DNA from: Artemia franciscana
Taxonomy: Eukaryota > Arthropoda > Branchiopoda > Anostraca > Artemiidae
NCBI RefSeq assembly: GCF_032884065.1
Contig: NC_088867.1
Span: 47,742,857-47,806,856, forward strand
DNA length: 64,000 nucleotides
Direction: 5' to 3'
How positions within the stretch are numbered: position 1 is the stretch's first letter; every line of letters begins with the position of its first letter. Position numbers and translations under genes: made by a program. This document shows, in pieces, positions 35,739 to 48,400 of the stretch. The notes beneath the pieces are model-generated. The model was not told the DNA's origin, did no database searches, and worked only from the letters and a program-made list of their open reading frames with translations.

Positions 35739-38240
35739 CAGGGGTGTTAGAGGGGGGGGGGGGGTCTTTCATTTTGCCGACTGGCTGATCATTTACACCG
35801 ACTGTTTTCACCAATAATTAACATAATGCCCATTTCTAATACAAAACTTGGGATTGCAAGTTCAGACTAAAGAATCCTATAATCTGAAGAGAATAGCTTC
35901 TTAGTTTTTTTTCCATAAGAAGTGTCTGGACTACGACATGGCCACCTTGAGAAGAAATGGAGCAAAATATTAGGAGAAAAGGAATAATATGATTTATATA
36001 AAGAAGATCTCAGAAGTGAAAAATTAGCAAATTTAAATTAAGATACACAGGTTAAAGAAAAAATACAACTATGTATCTTCATTTAAAAATTCAAACGTCT
36101 TGGTATGGAAGACAGCCAGAATTTCAGCAATTCGTCGAGTTTCAGCTTGTCCGTAACGTTAGTCTCGCAACACATCAAGATAATGTAATCCAAACGGTCA
36201 TCGTCCGTCATTGTGCGTAAACATGTCATGACCAGTTTCAATTTGCTTAAACGTTTTTCTGCTGTGACTATTGTTGTTGGCGCTATCGCAAACCACTGAT
36301 AAACTAACCAGAGAGTCGAGAGAATTGATTTGACAGCATTAATTTCACGGAATAGGTGGTGCGATCTATGACTTTGTTGCTTTCAACCTCAGACCTAGCA
36401 AAAAAAGTGTTTGAAAGACTTTAGGTCTAACATTAGCTCTGCGGGATCTAAACCTTTTCCAGGAAACATCTTCATGAATTAGGAAGGGCTTTCGTAGCTG
36501 TCATCCATTTTTTCCTGTCAACTTTGATGTGCTACCCCAGAAAAGATGAGTTGTCGTAATTTGCATCATACAAGCCGTTCACTAGTGCTCTAACGACACC
36601 GCAGAGCTCCTTAGCATAGAACTATTTCCAGTTCTTTAGCGGGTGGGTCCAGAATAAGCTGCTGCCTTTGAATAATGATCAGGCCTCTAGGAGGCTGTTT
36701 AAGTTGGAACTCGTTGTTAGATAATGAACCAAATTCTTCCGCTACTGCTTCTACTGCCTTAATTTGCCTCCCTATATAATCCGAGTCATCGTGGAGAGAA
36801 TCTAAGATATGGCGTGTCACCCAAAATTTTTCGTTTGCAGCCATCAGATCTAAGTATTCAGTGTGCAGCTTTTCTGCAAGAACCTTCGCCCTGAACATGA
36901 CCTGGCGCATGAACGTAAGTGTCAGGATAAAGTCAAAACAGGTTATGCGCGCAACGGGTACCATGGCTAAAAGTCTCTCCTGGATGTTGTCGTCGCAGTT
37001 GACGCACCTGACACAAATTACAAGCCTTTCTTTGTGTGCACAGTCTGGAGGGGTATTTACGATATTCGAATACGCACCGCTATTATTCACCTCAGTTACA
37101 ATTGTGCCCTAGATGTCGTTACCCAGTTTCTCAATGAATTGGTTTTGCAAAACATCACTAAGATAGTTCACCGTATTCCTTATCGTCGTTTTTTCTCGCA
37201 ACCAGTTTCTGAACTATGGATCGCAGTGCAACAAGGTTAATAATTTGACGGAACCGTCGCTCTCATCAATAGCACCACAATTCGTTTGTTTTCCTCTGTT
37301 CTTACTATATCCATAAGAGCCTTGATTCCTCGTCAGTTTTCAATTTATTCCTAATCTTGCTGTCTTTTCAAGGCCTTAGTCTTTTCATCCAACATGTTTT
37401 TAATGCCGTGCTCGAGTTTTCTATAAACTGCCACATTAATTACTGCTGACCGATGAGCAGCACTTTCAAAATTCTCTTTCATCTCACCAGGGTTCTCCGT
37501 CCCTTGGCTTCACATCTTGTTTCAGGAGCACTCTCCATTTTCAAGCCACGTATCTTGTGTCTTTTAGTGTTTTGGCCCAGTCTGAAACAGCATGCATACA
37601 GAGCAGTGCACATGGTCCTTGCTGACGATACACTCGGGTTACTTGTATTGTTTTACCAACCAGTGTTCATTCTTTTTTGGTGTTTGTTGCTCTTCGATGC
37701 GTTTTTCTGGTCCAGAAAAGCGTCAAGATACGGCTGGTTAGGACCTATATTAAGCAAATAAAATTTCTGACCCTCCTTAAGCGGGATTGGTCTCGGTTCT
37801 GGGTCGTGATCTACACGACAATTTAGCTCTTTTGTCTTTCGAAAGAGGATAATTTTTTTGTCTTTTGTGTGAGTCAGCTGCTGACAAAACTTCAAGTTCT
37901 CTTAGGTTTTCACCTACATTTTGACACATACTGGTAATATCAATTTCCAGATTCTTTTTTTGATTACTTGATGTACTGTCAAAACGATGCTCAGCAATTA
38001 AACCATTTGCAACGTCAATCAAGGCCAAACACTTTGCCACAAAGACCTCACTGTACCCTGACATAGCACTACTTGATTTTTTTGTATCACTATCACTAAC
38101 AGATTGTCCCCTTAGACAGACGCTTTCATCCAAGTTCCTCTGCAGGCCGAAGTGGACAATTTTTTTTTGAGGAAATATGTTAACAGTACTGGTTCACTTG
38201 ACCATGCCGAAGCCACGTCTGTTGTATATTCTTTTGCATT
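35739..38240 (-). mobile_element. decayed hAT transposon
   Basis: A hAT transposase relic lies on the minus strand. CAGGGGTGTTAGAGGGG at 35739 interrupts the (TAC)-family unit and has the CAGGGGTG form of a hAT terminal repeat. A matching opposite end was not found, and no 8-bp target duplication could be confirmed, so the right limit is approximate. Confidence 0.55.
36105..38133 (-). pseudogene. hAT-family (ZMYM1-like) transposase remnant
   Basis: Read on the minus strand, fragments appear in the correct protein order. A Ser-rich start lies at 38133. NIGPNQPYLDAF at about 37755-37720 resembles the GPxQP motif before the TTF-type zinc finger of hAT/ZMYM1 proteins. A 159-codon frame at 37090-36611 contains CDDNIQERLLAMVP. 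The C-terminal dimerisation domain reads TAEKRLSKLKLV then DDDRLDYIIL (36285-36105). The pieces lie in different frames with stops between them, and much of the catalytic region between QERLLAM and the dimerisation domain is missing. It is inactive. Confidence 0.7.
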
Positions 38241-38772
38241 AACCGACCAATATTGAGATTCTGGTAGACGTCATGTCATTATTTTCATGTTCTTTATATA
38301 ACCGAATAGGAAAGAGTGGCACCGTCCGTAAAATCACTGCACGAGTTAGTCTAACTGCTAGATCTACCGACCGAGATTGAAATTATGGTACACATCATAT
38401 CATTGTTTTTATTTTGTTTATTTAACCAAACGAACAATTTTGGCACCGTCTGTAAATTTACGACACAAGTACCGCTAGATTTACCTATAGAGATTGAGAT
38501 TTCATTAGGTGTAATATCTGTATTTTCATGTTCTATATTCTGATGGAAAACTGTGGCACCAACCGTAAAATCACTGAACTGGTCTTTAAAACCGCTGCAT
38601 TTACCAACCGAGATAGATATTTCGGTATGTCATGTCAGTATCTTCATGCTCTTTATTTGACCAAAGGGAGAATTGTGGTACCATTCCGTAAAATCACGGC
38701 AGGAGTCGGTAATACTGCTGTGTTTGCCGACCAACTTCGAGATTCCTATAGATGACATGTCAATATTTTCCT
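38240..38772 (+). repeat. degenerate ~120-bp tandem repeat, about 4 units
   Basis: Units carry a (T)ATTTTCATGTTCTTTAT-like phrase (38275, 38401, 38518 and 38635), then GTGGCACC-GTCCGTAAAATC and a phrase like ACCGACCGAGATTG. The period is 117-126 bp. The array lies directly upstream (minus-strand sense) of the hAT relic and may be its subterminal region. Confidence 0.8.
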
Positions 38773-40518
38773 GGTTTTTATGGCACTTGGTATTAACCAA
38801 GTGACATATAGCGATCGCAAATTCTGTCAGTCTGTCTGTCGGTCCCGGTTTTGCTAGTTTAGGCACTTCCAGATAAGCTAGAACGATGAAATTTGGCAGG
38901 CATATCAGGGACCCGATCAGATTAATAAAGTCGACCATGGTCGACCAAATAGTCGTTTCCCTGATACGACCATCTGGGGGGGGAGTGGGGGACGGCTAAT
39001 TCAGAAAAAAATAGAAAAAAATGAGGTATTTTTAACTTACGAACAGGTGATCAGATCTTAATAAAATACGATATTTTGAAGGATATCCTGTCTCAGAGCT
39101 CTCATTTTAAATCCCGACCGGATCCGGTGACATTGGGGGGTGTTAGAGGGGGAATCCTAAAATCTTGGAAAACGCTTAGAGTGGAGGGATCGGGATGAAA
39201 CTTGGTTAGAAAAATAAGCACAAGTCCTAGATATGTGATTTACATACCCAAAACGTATCCGATCTCTTTGGGGGAGTTGGGAGGAGGGTTAATTCTGAAA
39301 AATTAGAAAAAATGAGGTATTTTTAAGTTACGAAGGAGTGATAGGATCTTAATGAAATTTCATATTTAGAAGGAGATCTCTTATTTTAAATCCCAACCGA
39401 ATCCAGTGTCATTGGGGGGAGTTGTGGGGGGTGACCAGAAATCTTGGAAAAGGCTTAGAGTGGAAAGATCAGGATGAAAATTGGTGGGAAGAATAAGCAC
39501 AAGTTAAAGATACGTCGCTGACATAACCGGACCAGGTACGCTCTGTTTGGGAGGGGGGGGGGGGTAGTTGGGAAAAATAAGAAAAAATGAGGTATTTGTA
39601 ACTTACGAACGGGTGATCACATCTTAATAAACTTCGATATTTAGAAGGATCTTGTACTTCAGAGCTCTTATTCTAGATCCCTACCAAATCTGGTGCCATT
39701 AGGGGGAGTCGGAGGGGAAAACCGGAAATCTTGGAAAACGTGAAAATTGCTGTATCTTTATCTTACGAATGGGTGATCGGATCTGAATGAAACTTGATAT
39801 ATAGAAAGATTTTATATTTCAGATGCTCTATTTTCAATTCAAATTGGATCCGTGGACACAGCGGTTTGGAGGGCGTGAAGAGAAATTTTGGAAACCGGAA
39901 ATCTTGGAAAACGCTTGGAGTGGAGAGATCCGGATGAAACTTGGTGGGAAGAATACACACAAGCTCTAGATACGTGATTGATATTTTTTAGAACGGATCT
40001 GCTCTCTTTGGGGGAGTTTGGGGGGGGGGGGTAATTCGAAAAAATTAGAAAAATTGAGGTATTTTTAACTTAAGAACGGGTGACCGGATCTTAATGAAAT
40101 TTGATATTCAGAAGGAAATCAGGTCTTAGAACTCTTATTTTTAATCAAGACCAGATCTGGTGACATTGGTGGGAGTTGGAGGGGTAACCAGTAATCTTGG
40201 AAAACGCTTAGAGTGGGGTATCGGGATGAAACGTGTTGGGTATCATAAGCAAATGTCGTAGATACTTGATTGACGTGACCGGGCTTGATCTGCTCTCTTT
40301 TGGGGAGTTAGGGGGTGGTGTCCAGTGCTTTGGTGAGTTTGGTGCTTCTGGACGTGCTAGGACGATGAAAATTGGTAGGTGTATCAGGGACCTGCACACA
40401 TTGACTTGATAAAGTCGTTTTCCCAGATTCGACCATCTGGGGGGCTGAAGGGAGAGGAAAAATTAGAAAAAATGAGGTATTTTTAACTTACAAGTGGGTG
40501 ATAGGATCTTAATGAATT

Positions 40519-42262
40519 AAATAAATAAAAACTAATTTTTTTAGCTGAAAGTAAGGAGCGACATTAAAACTTAAAACGAACAGAAATTACTCCGTATATG
40601 AAATGGGTTGCCCCCTCCGCAATCCCTCGCTCTTTACGCTAAAGCTTTTAATTGTTTTAAAAAGTAGAATTGTGGCAAAAAGTCAAACTTTAGCGTAAAG
40701 AGCGAGGGATTGCAGAGGGGACAACCCATTTCCTATACGGAGTAATTTCTGTTCGTTTTAAGTTTTAATGTCGCTCCTTACTTTCAGCTAAAAAAATTAG
40801 TTTTTTTTTATTTAATTTCTGAACGTTTTCGAATTAATGCATGTTTGGTTTTGGCTCTCCGCACATAAATTATTAAAATGAAATTTGCATATTAATTCCT
40901 TTTTTGGCTAAATGGCTTTCTCTTAGTTTTGATCAGACGATTTTGAGAAATAAGGGGTGAGGAAGGAGGCCTAGTTGCCCTGTAATTTTTTGGTTACTTA
41001 AAAAGGCAACTAGAACTTTTAATTTTAACGAACGTTTTTATTAGTAAAAAATATGCGTAACTTAAGAATTAACTTACGCAACAAACTTTCATAACCTTAT
41101 ATTTTTATTATGTATACGAGGGGGTTTGTACCCTCGTTAATACCTCGCTCTTTACACTAAATCGTAAGTTTTGTCCCAATTCTTTAAGAATGACCCCTGA
41201 ATCAGAAAGGCCGTAGAATAAATAGTTGAAATTACTAAAAATACTTTAGCATAAAGAGCAAGGTATTTATCTCCTCCTAAATACCTCGCTCTTTATGCTA
41301 AAGTAATTTTAGAACCCCTCATATGCGTAATAATCTCTGTTCGTTTTAAGTTTCAATGCTACTTCTTCCTTTCATTTGAAAAAACGTTTTCATGTTTATT
41401 TTTCATTGTTTTCTTATAGTAATGCTAGAGAATCCTGCGCCCTTTTCATTGAATTTTTCTTTCCCCATGACAGATTCCTCCAAGGAATGATCCTCCAACA
41501 TAGCCCCCTCTCCTCAGCCCCACCCCCAAACAAAATAAAATCCCCCTGAAAACGTCTGTACACTTCCCAATAACCATTACTATATGTAAACACTGGTCAA
41601 AGTTTGTAACTTGTAGCCCCTCCCCCAGGGATTGTGGGGGAGTAAGTCATCCCCAAAGACATAGTTATTATGGTTTTCGACTATGTTGAACAAAATGGCT
41701 ATCTCAAAATTTTGATCCGTTGACTTTGGGAAAAAAATGAGCGTGGGAGGGGGCCTAGATGCCCTCCAATTTTTTGGTCACTTAAAAAGGGCACTAGAAC
41801 TTTTTATTTCCGTTAGAATGAGCCCTCTTGCGAAATTCTAGGACCACTTGGTCGATACGATGACCCCTGGGAAAAAAAAACAAAAACAAACAAACAAATA
41901 AACACGCACCCGTGATTTGTCTTCTGGCAAAAAATACAAAATTCCACATTTTTGTAGATAGGAGCTTGAAACTTCTACAGTAGAGTTCTCTGATACGCTG
42001 AATCTGATGGTGTCATTTTCGTTAAGATCCTACGACTTTTAAGGGGTGGTTCCCCCTTTTTTCCTAAATAAGGCAAATTTTCTCAGGCTCGTAACTTTTG
42101 ATGGGTAAGACTAAACTTGATGAAACTTTTATATTTAAAATCAGCATTAAAATGCGATTCTTTTGATGTAGCTATTGATATCAAAATTTAATTTTTTAGA
42201 GTTTTGGTTACTATTGAGTCGGGTCGCTCCTTACTACAGTTTGTTACCACGAACTGTTTGAT
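40519..42262. mobile_element. nested Helentron-like element inside R copy 2
   Basis: GTAAGGAGCGAC at 40551-40562 recurs inverted as GTCGCTCCTTAC at 42223-42234, near the ends. The right end has a hairpin, ACAGTTTGT-TACC-ACGAACTGT (42236-42257), a few bases before the boundary. The left end holds a 280-bp palindrome. The middle contains one unit of the module that is tandemly repeated at 44740-46300 (ATGGCTATCTCAAAATTTTG, then CCTCCAATTTTTTGGTCAC). It encodes no protein. Subterminal inverted repeats plus a 3' hairpin are typical of Helitron-like non-autonomous elements; the class is inferred. Confidence 0.7.
40527..40806. repeat. long palindrome at the left end of the nested element
   Basis: Arms 40527-40646 and 40688-40806 are close reverse complements; one pair is CGCTCTTTACGCTAAAG with CTTTAGCGTAAAGAGCG. 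The loop is about 41 bp. A smaller hairpin with the same core lies at about 41248-41305. Confidence 0.9.
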
Positions 42263-42448
42263 ATTGATATTTAGAAGGACCTCGTGTCTCAGAGCTCTTA
42301 TTTTAAACCCCGACCGGATTAAGCCTCTGATTTTCCTTTTAAATCAATCTATTGATTCTTAGAATTTTGCTAGAGCTCATGCCATATGAGCTCTTGGCTC
42401 TTTGCTCTCCCGGCTTATTGACAAGTGGCATATGAGCTCTTAGTTATT

Positions 42449-44200
42449 GTTGTAAAATGGAATAAAAAGTTTATTATTAAACTACGGCTGCTAGTAGTAG
42501 TACCGCTATTCAATACTAATACTAATAATATCAATACTACCACTGTGACTACTATTACAACTATGCCTAAGGGCATGAAGGTGAAATTATCAAGGAATTT
42601 GAGGGGTAAGGTGAACTGAATCACAACACGCTGTCTTTATGCAGGTTGTCGAAAGGGTATAACAGTAATATCTTAGGAACAGTTTTGTATGTGAAGTTGA
42701 AACTAATAGGACTTAATGACGGACGTTGAACTAACCAAAAGAAAGCATTTGCATCTTAATGCTACTGCATCTACTCTTACTACTACTATTGCTGGTAATA
42801 TTACTACTACTATTAATTCCACTGCTACTACTACAATTGAAACTAAGGGCATTACAGTGAAAATTTGGGATATATAGAAAATGTATGGAACTAATTCAAA
42901 ACACACCATGCCCAAACTGGTTGTCAAGAAGTGCTTCACGTATCAGAATCACGCATCAGACATGCTTCAGGACCGGTTGATGGTATTAAGCTGAAACTTT
43001 CAGTGTGTGTTGAAGGGGATGTTGAAGAAACCAAAGGTTTCTATGCTTATACTGATATTTATACTAGTGCAACTATTGCTACTGTGCAAGCTATGAGTAT
43101 TAAGGTGAAGCTTTTAAGGAATATTTAGACAGATTTTGAACCAGTTTAAGACAAACTATGACCATTTCGGCTTTCAAAAAAGTGACAAGGCAATATGTAA
43201 TTATATTATTAAGTTAGACCTTTAAGGGTAAGTTGTGGGGGATTTTGAACTAGTCAGAAAGCATAATGTGTATTCTTCGAATACTATTACTACATTTACT
43301 ATAACTAATGACGCTAAGGGTATTTAGGTGAAACCTTTAGGGAACATTTAGAAAGAGTTCCAATTAAACCAAAAACTGTAGGTGTGCAGGTTTTCAAAAG
43401 GGCATATAAACAATAGCATAGGCAAGACCACTCTATAATAGCCATAAATATCATTGGAACTTTTTAAGGAGTTAATTCGATTCAAAATTAAAAGTTCTAG
43501 TGGCCTTTTCAAGAGTACAAAGAGATTGGAGGGCAAGCAGCCTATCTCTCAAGCCCATTCATTTTCCAAACGCATCCAGTCAAAAATTTTATACAGCCAT
43601 TTTGTTCAACAAAGTAGAACGGTATAGCGAACATGTGTCTAGGGATATTAGGCATGTCCACCCCCCACAATTACGCAATTAGTCTATTATACTTTAAAAC
43701 CAAATTTTGCTTTAAAATAAATCAAAATGCATTGTGTTTATGGTTGCCAATAAGACACTTCAGCAATATGTCGACAACGACTGGGGGTCTTGAGTTGAAG
43801 CTTTTGGGGCTATCATTACTATATCTGCTCTTACAATTTAGTTAGATAAAAAGAGTGTAATTGTATCCAGGTTGTCAAAGAGCATAGATAGTATCTTTTG
43901 GGAATGATATAAAATATTATTTTTCAGGTCGACTTCAGGAGTTATGAAATTTAATTTAAAAAATATTGTTTGTGTCAGGATTAAAAATTATTGAATAAGT
44001 TTTTTCAACATGCAAATAGTAACCCAATATGGATTTTTATAGAAAAAATGAAGAGATATAAAATATTATTCATCCAGGTTGTGGAAGTGTATCCAGGTTG
44101 TCAAAGAGCATGGATAGAATCTTTTGGAAACGACATTAAGTTTTGTTTTTCAGGTCGAATTCAGGATAAGTAGAAGTAGCAGTAACTGTGGCAGTAACAG
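42449..44200 (+). repeat. (TAC)-core repeat family, middle block
   Basis: Same unit order as in 33340-35738: GCCTAAGGGCATGAAGGTGA (42564), GCAGGTTGTCGAAAGGG (42644), CTAACCAAAAG, and trinucleotide runs near 42770-42840 and 43060. The units are more diverged towards 44000. No coding sequence is recognised. Confidence 0.65.
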
Positions 44201-44739
44201 TAAAATTAACATTAATATACACATATTGCCTGTTGGTGAAACGATCTTCCCCGTTAAGTAATCCTCGAAAGTTCTAACTCAAATTAATTTTTGAGATAAG
44301 CTATTTTGACAATGTGCATGCTGATAGCGTTTTTGGATTTAGTTAAAATTTCTCTTTGTGGAGTAGGTCAGTGTGGTAGTAGTAGTTGTGGTAGTTGTAA
44401 TGGTATTGGTACCATGCAGATATTGCGTGTTTGATCATCTTCATTATCATTTCCTAAATATTCTAAATTAATATACTCAGGTATTCCTGTGTTACAACCT
44501 TTTAACAAAATGTATTCACATAACATGTTATGATTTGGTTTAAAAATCCCCTAAGTATTTTCTCTGAAAGGCTTACCTGAATGCTTTTCATCGTTTTAGA
44601 AAGTAAAGGTCAAACAAGCATACGTTTCTCAGTAACATATACTATAAGCAAACAATGAACGAATTGTCTATCTTACAGTTCTTGTCTTGATGTCTTGAAG
44701 TACTGTGTGGAGGCAGACATTCTCAACGACATAATTGCT
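44201..44739. other. AT-rich repeat remnants
   Basis: GTAGTAGTAGTTGTGG at about 44375 looks like the (TAC) family in reverse orientation. The rest is not classified. Confidence 0.4.
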
Positions 44740-46300
44740 GGATCTTTCTACAAGGGTGAACAAAATAGCTCTCTTAGAATTTTTATCAGATGTATTTTGG
44801 GGAATGATACGCTTTGAGGGGCTAGTTGCTCTCCATCATGTTTGACTCTTGAAAGGGAACTAGAACTATACATTTCCAATCAAATGAGCCTCTAATAAAG
44901 TTCCACGATCACCCCTTCTATAAAAACCTTACATGCCCCTGGTGCATAACTTACAACCCTTACCCCCGATTCTTGGAGATTCTATGAACCCCAAAGGCTT
45001 TATTATATGATATTTGGGCTGTTATCGAACAAATGGCTGTCTCAAATTTTCTATCGGATGCATTTGGGGGAAATACAACGTGGTGGTGGCTGCTCCTTGA
45101 TCACTTTAACTCTTAAAAAGGGCAGTAGAACATCTGATGTACAATCCAATGAACCAACTCTGAAGTGTATATGACCACACATTCCTTAAAAAAATTTATA
45201 TGACCCTTGGGCATAACTTCCATTCTTTGTGCCGTGGGGGGGTCACCCTCAAAGACATGAGTTCCAGGTCTTTCAACGACACTGAACAAAATTGTTCTCT
45301 CGGAATTTTTATTAGGTGCGTTTTGGGAATTGATGGGCGTAGGGGGGGGGGAGGGCTTGATGCCCTCGAATCACTTCTGACTAATAGCCATTTCAAAGGA
45401 CACCAGTCATTTCAATATTTCTATCAGATGCATTTCGGGAAATACGTGTGGGGGGTTGCCCTTAGATCACTAACTCAAAAAACGGCATTAGGACTTCTGA
45501 TTTCCAATCAAATGTGCCCATTTCGGAGTTTTTATGACCATTCTTTCCACAAAAACTTCACATGCCTTCTGGGCATAACTTAGAACCCTTGTCCTAAGAG
45601 TTTTGAGGGTTTGTCATCCTCAAGGACATAATCTCCAGACCGTTTGAATCCGCTAAAAAATGGCTATCTCAAAATTTTGATTGGATGTGTTTGGGGTATT
45701 GAAGGGCCTCGGAAGGGTTTGGTCGCCCTCCAATCACTTTTGACTTAAAAAGGGCACTAGCCCTTTCAATTTTCGATCGAATGATCCCTATTGGAAGTTT
45801 CTGTGGCAAGAAATGACCTTCTCAAAATTTCTATCAGGTTCATTTTGCGAAAATAAGAGACAGAGTGAGGGAGGGGGAGTCATCCGCCCTCCTATCACTT
45901 CGAATCTTAAAAACGGCACTAGTACTTCTGATTACCAATCCAACGAGCCCCCTTCGAAGTTCCTATGACCACCCTTTCTCTAAAAGAAACTTATTAGCTC
46001 CCAAGGGACAGCCTACAACCCTTGTTCTGAGGACTGTTTGGGGATTATCACCCTCAAAGACATAATTTCCGGACCTTTAAACTTCGTTGAACAAAAGGGC
46101 CATCTTAAAATTTTGATTGGATGTGTGAGGGGAATTGGTGGTAGTTTGAGAGGGCTAGTTGCCCTAAAAAAAACTTCGACAGTTGAAAAGAGCACCAGCC
46201 TTCGATTTCCATTCGAATGAGCACTTTTTGAAGTTTTTACGACAGCTTCTTCGAAACGATGTGCCCTGGTTTAAAACCCCTCCAAAAACAAACATTGTGC
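44740..46300 (+). repeat. tandem array of a ~265-290-bp module, about six units
   Basis: Each unit has AACAAAATGGCTCTCT-AAATTTTTATC, GGGGCTAGTTGCCCTCCA-TCAC-type text, TTGACTCTTAAAAAGGGCAC, TTTCCAATCAAATGAGCC, a phrase like ATGACCACCCTTTCCATAAA, and ACATGCCCCTGGGCATAACT. The A-ATTTT(T/G)AT(C/T) landmark occurs near 44775, 45040, 45300, 45672, 45820 and 46108. A single unit sits inside the nested element at 41600-41860, linking the two. Confidence 0.8.
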
Positions 46301-47990
46301 CTAAATCGCCCTTGACTTAGGCAGCACTATTGCGCAGTCTATGGTACTGCTGCTACTATTACTACTGCTGCTACAAAAGTTAAGGCTACTACTATTAATT
46401 CTACTACTGTTGCTACTACTACTGCTTATTGTATTAAACCAAAATTTGGGGAATCACACTATGCACATTCAGGTTATCCAGAGGTCGTAACATTAATATT
46501 TCAAGAATGGTTTCGCGTATTCAGTTGAAACATACGGCGTGTGGGGGATGTTGAAAAAAAAAAATGTATTATTTGCATGCTGCTACTAATAATACTATAA
46601 TGTGCAAGCTAAGGGTATAAAGGGGAAACTTTCAATTTATATTTTAACGGATATTGATTTATATCAACGCAAACCATCAGCATGTAGGATGTTAAAAGGG
46701 GGATAAATCAATATCTTAGAAACGATTTTCATTGGTAAGTTGGGCCTTTCTGAGTGAGCTGCGTTGGATTCTGACCTAAATAGAAGGCAATATGTGTATA
46801 CTAATGTCAATACTACTGCTGCGATTACTGTAACTAATGACGCTCAGGCTATTAAGGGAACCTTTAGGGAAATTTCAACTAAATGGAAAGACTATATTCT
46901 CGAAGGTTTTCAAAAGGGCATATAAGCTATATCATAGACAGGGCAGTATTGTCATAGATAGCAATATCATAGAAACTTTTCACGGGACTCATTTGATCAT
47001 AATTGAAAAGTTTTAGTACTTTTTTTAAGAGCCAAAAGTAATTTAATCTCAAATCACATCCAGTCGAAATTTTGAGACAGTCATTCCGTTCGGCTTAGTT
47101 GGATGGTCTAGTAACTATGTCTCTTGGGATATTTTGTATTATAAATGCTTTAAAACTAAATCAAAAGACACTGTATATGCTGGTTACCAAGAAGATGTCT
47201 GAGCATATCCCAAAGACAACTGAGGGCATTGAGTTGAAACTTTCACGGTTACTACTATTACTGCTCTTGCTCTTACAATTGAACTAAATCAAAACAGTTT
47301 GTGTATCCACATTGTCAAAGTGCATAGATATATGTTTTAAGAATGGTATTAAGTTTCATTTTCAGGTCAAATTAAGAAGGTTTATAACTAACTCAAATCA
47401 TATTCTGTGTGTTCAGATTTTCAAAAAGGCGTGTGTTTTAAAAACTGTTGATAATTTTCCCCAACATATAAATATCAAGCCAAATTATGGAGACTTATAG
47501 ATAAAAAAAAACTTAAAATATGCTTTTCTTTTTCCATGAAAAAGTCAATGACAGCAAAAACGAGCAGAAATTAATTAAAAGAATATTTTCCAAAAAATAA
47601 GTTTGTCAAATAAAAGTAAAGAGCTACATTAAACCAAAAATGAGAAGAAATGAAATCAAATCATTTTCCAAGCATAAAAATACCACAAATCATCAATAAA
47701 TGTATGATACTCAAAAGAAACATATATTATAATAAATAACCGGGTCTAACTCAAGACGAGCATATTTAACAATTAAAAAAAAAATGAAAATTTTAGATGT
47801 GTTTTTGTTCTTTTTGGATATACAAGGGCAGGCAGGGACGCTGTATTGTGGCTTGGTATGAAGACTAGAGCTAAATCTAAAAGCAGTAATTGCAATCCTG
47901 GTTTACATAGTACCATATTTGTAATATCTAATGTATTAAATTTAACAGCTTAATTGTTAACTTTACCAAATTTAATTACCAAATAAAACC
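46301..47990 (+). repeat. (TAC)-core repeat family, right block
   Basis: TACTGCTGCTACTATTACTAC (46345), TTCTACTACTGTTGC, and unit phrases such as CAGGTTATCCAGAGGTCGTA, GGTATTAAGTTTCATTTTCAGG and CATATAAGCTATATC. The tail at about 47560-47760 (GAGCTACATTAAACCAAAAA, then ACCACAAATCATCAATAAA) matches 35130-35220, giving the family a consistent right-hand end. Confidence 0.6.
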
Positions 47991-48400
47991 CAATTGAAAG
48001 TTAGATAGAGTATTAGGCAAATTGGGCGGGATTGCTTCGAATTCAAGTTTCAGGTTGGGGGCTCATAGAAAGTTTGAACATTAGAGAGAATATTAGAAAA
48101 ATGGGGCAGGATCGTTTAGGGTTTAAGTCTGATTTTGTGGGCTCATAGGAAGTTTGATCGTTAGAGAGAATATTGAAGAATATACCTGTTATACGCAATT
48201 GAACGCTAGAAAGATTTTTAGATAAAAATGAGACGGGGTTGCATATAATTCAAGTTTGATTCTAGGGGCTCACAGAAATTTTGAATGTTAGAGATAATAT
48301 ACCGGTTATACCAAATTGAACGTTAGAAAGAATATTAGACAAATGAGGCAGGGATGCTTAGATTTCAAGCTTGATTTTGGGGGCTCATAGGAAATTTATC
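47991..48400 (+). repeat. degenerate tandem repeat (units ~80-127 bp)
   Basis: Four units repeat GAACGTTAGAGAGAATATTAG, then GGGGCAGGAT and TTCAAG-TT-GATTTTGGGGGCTCA, then TAGGAAATTT. The longer units gain an extra TATACC-GTTATAC-CAATTGAACG stretch. Confidence 0.85.

Larger units (their letters stand above)
38779..42448 (+). mobile_element. family R element, copy 2, split by a nested insertion
   Basis: It starts TATGGCACTTGG, then TATTAACCAAGTG, and ends CAAGTGGCATATGAGCTC with the GAGCTCAT-GCC-ATATGAGCTC hairpin just before (about 42374). The interior has units with CTTACGAACGGGTGATC and G tracts up to about 12 G. A different element occupies 40519-42262, splitting GATCTTAATGAATT from TTGATATTTAGAAGG, which are contiguous in copies 1 and 4. 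Without it the element would be about 1.9 kb. Confidence 0.8.
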
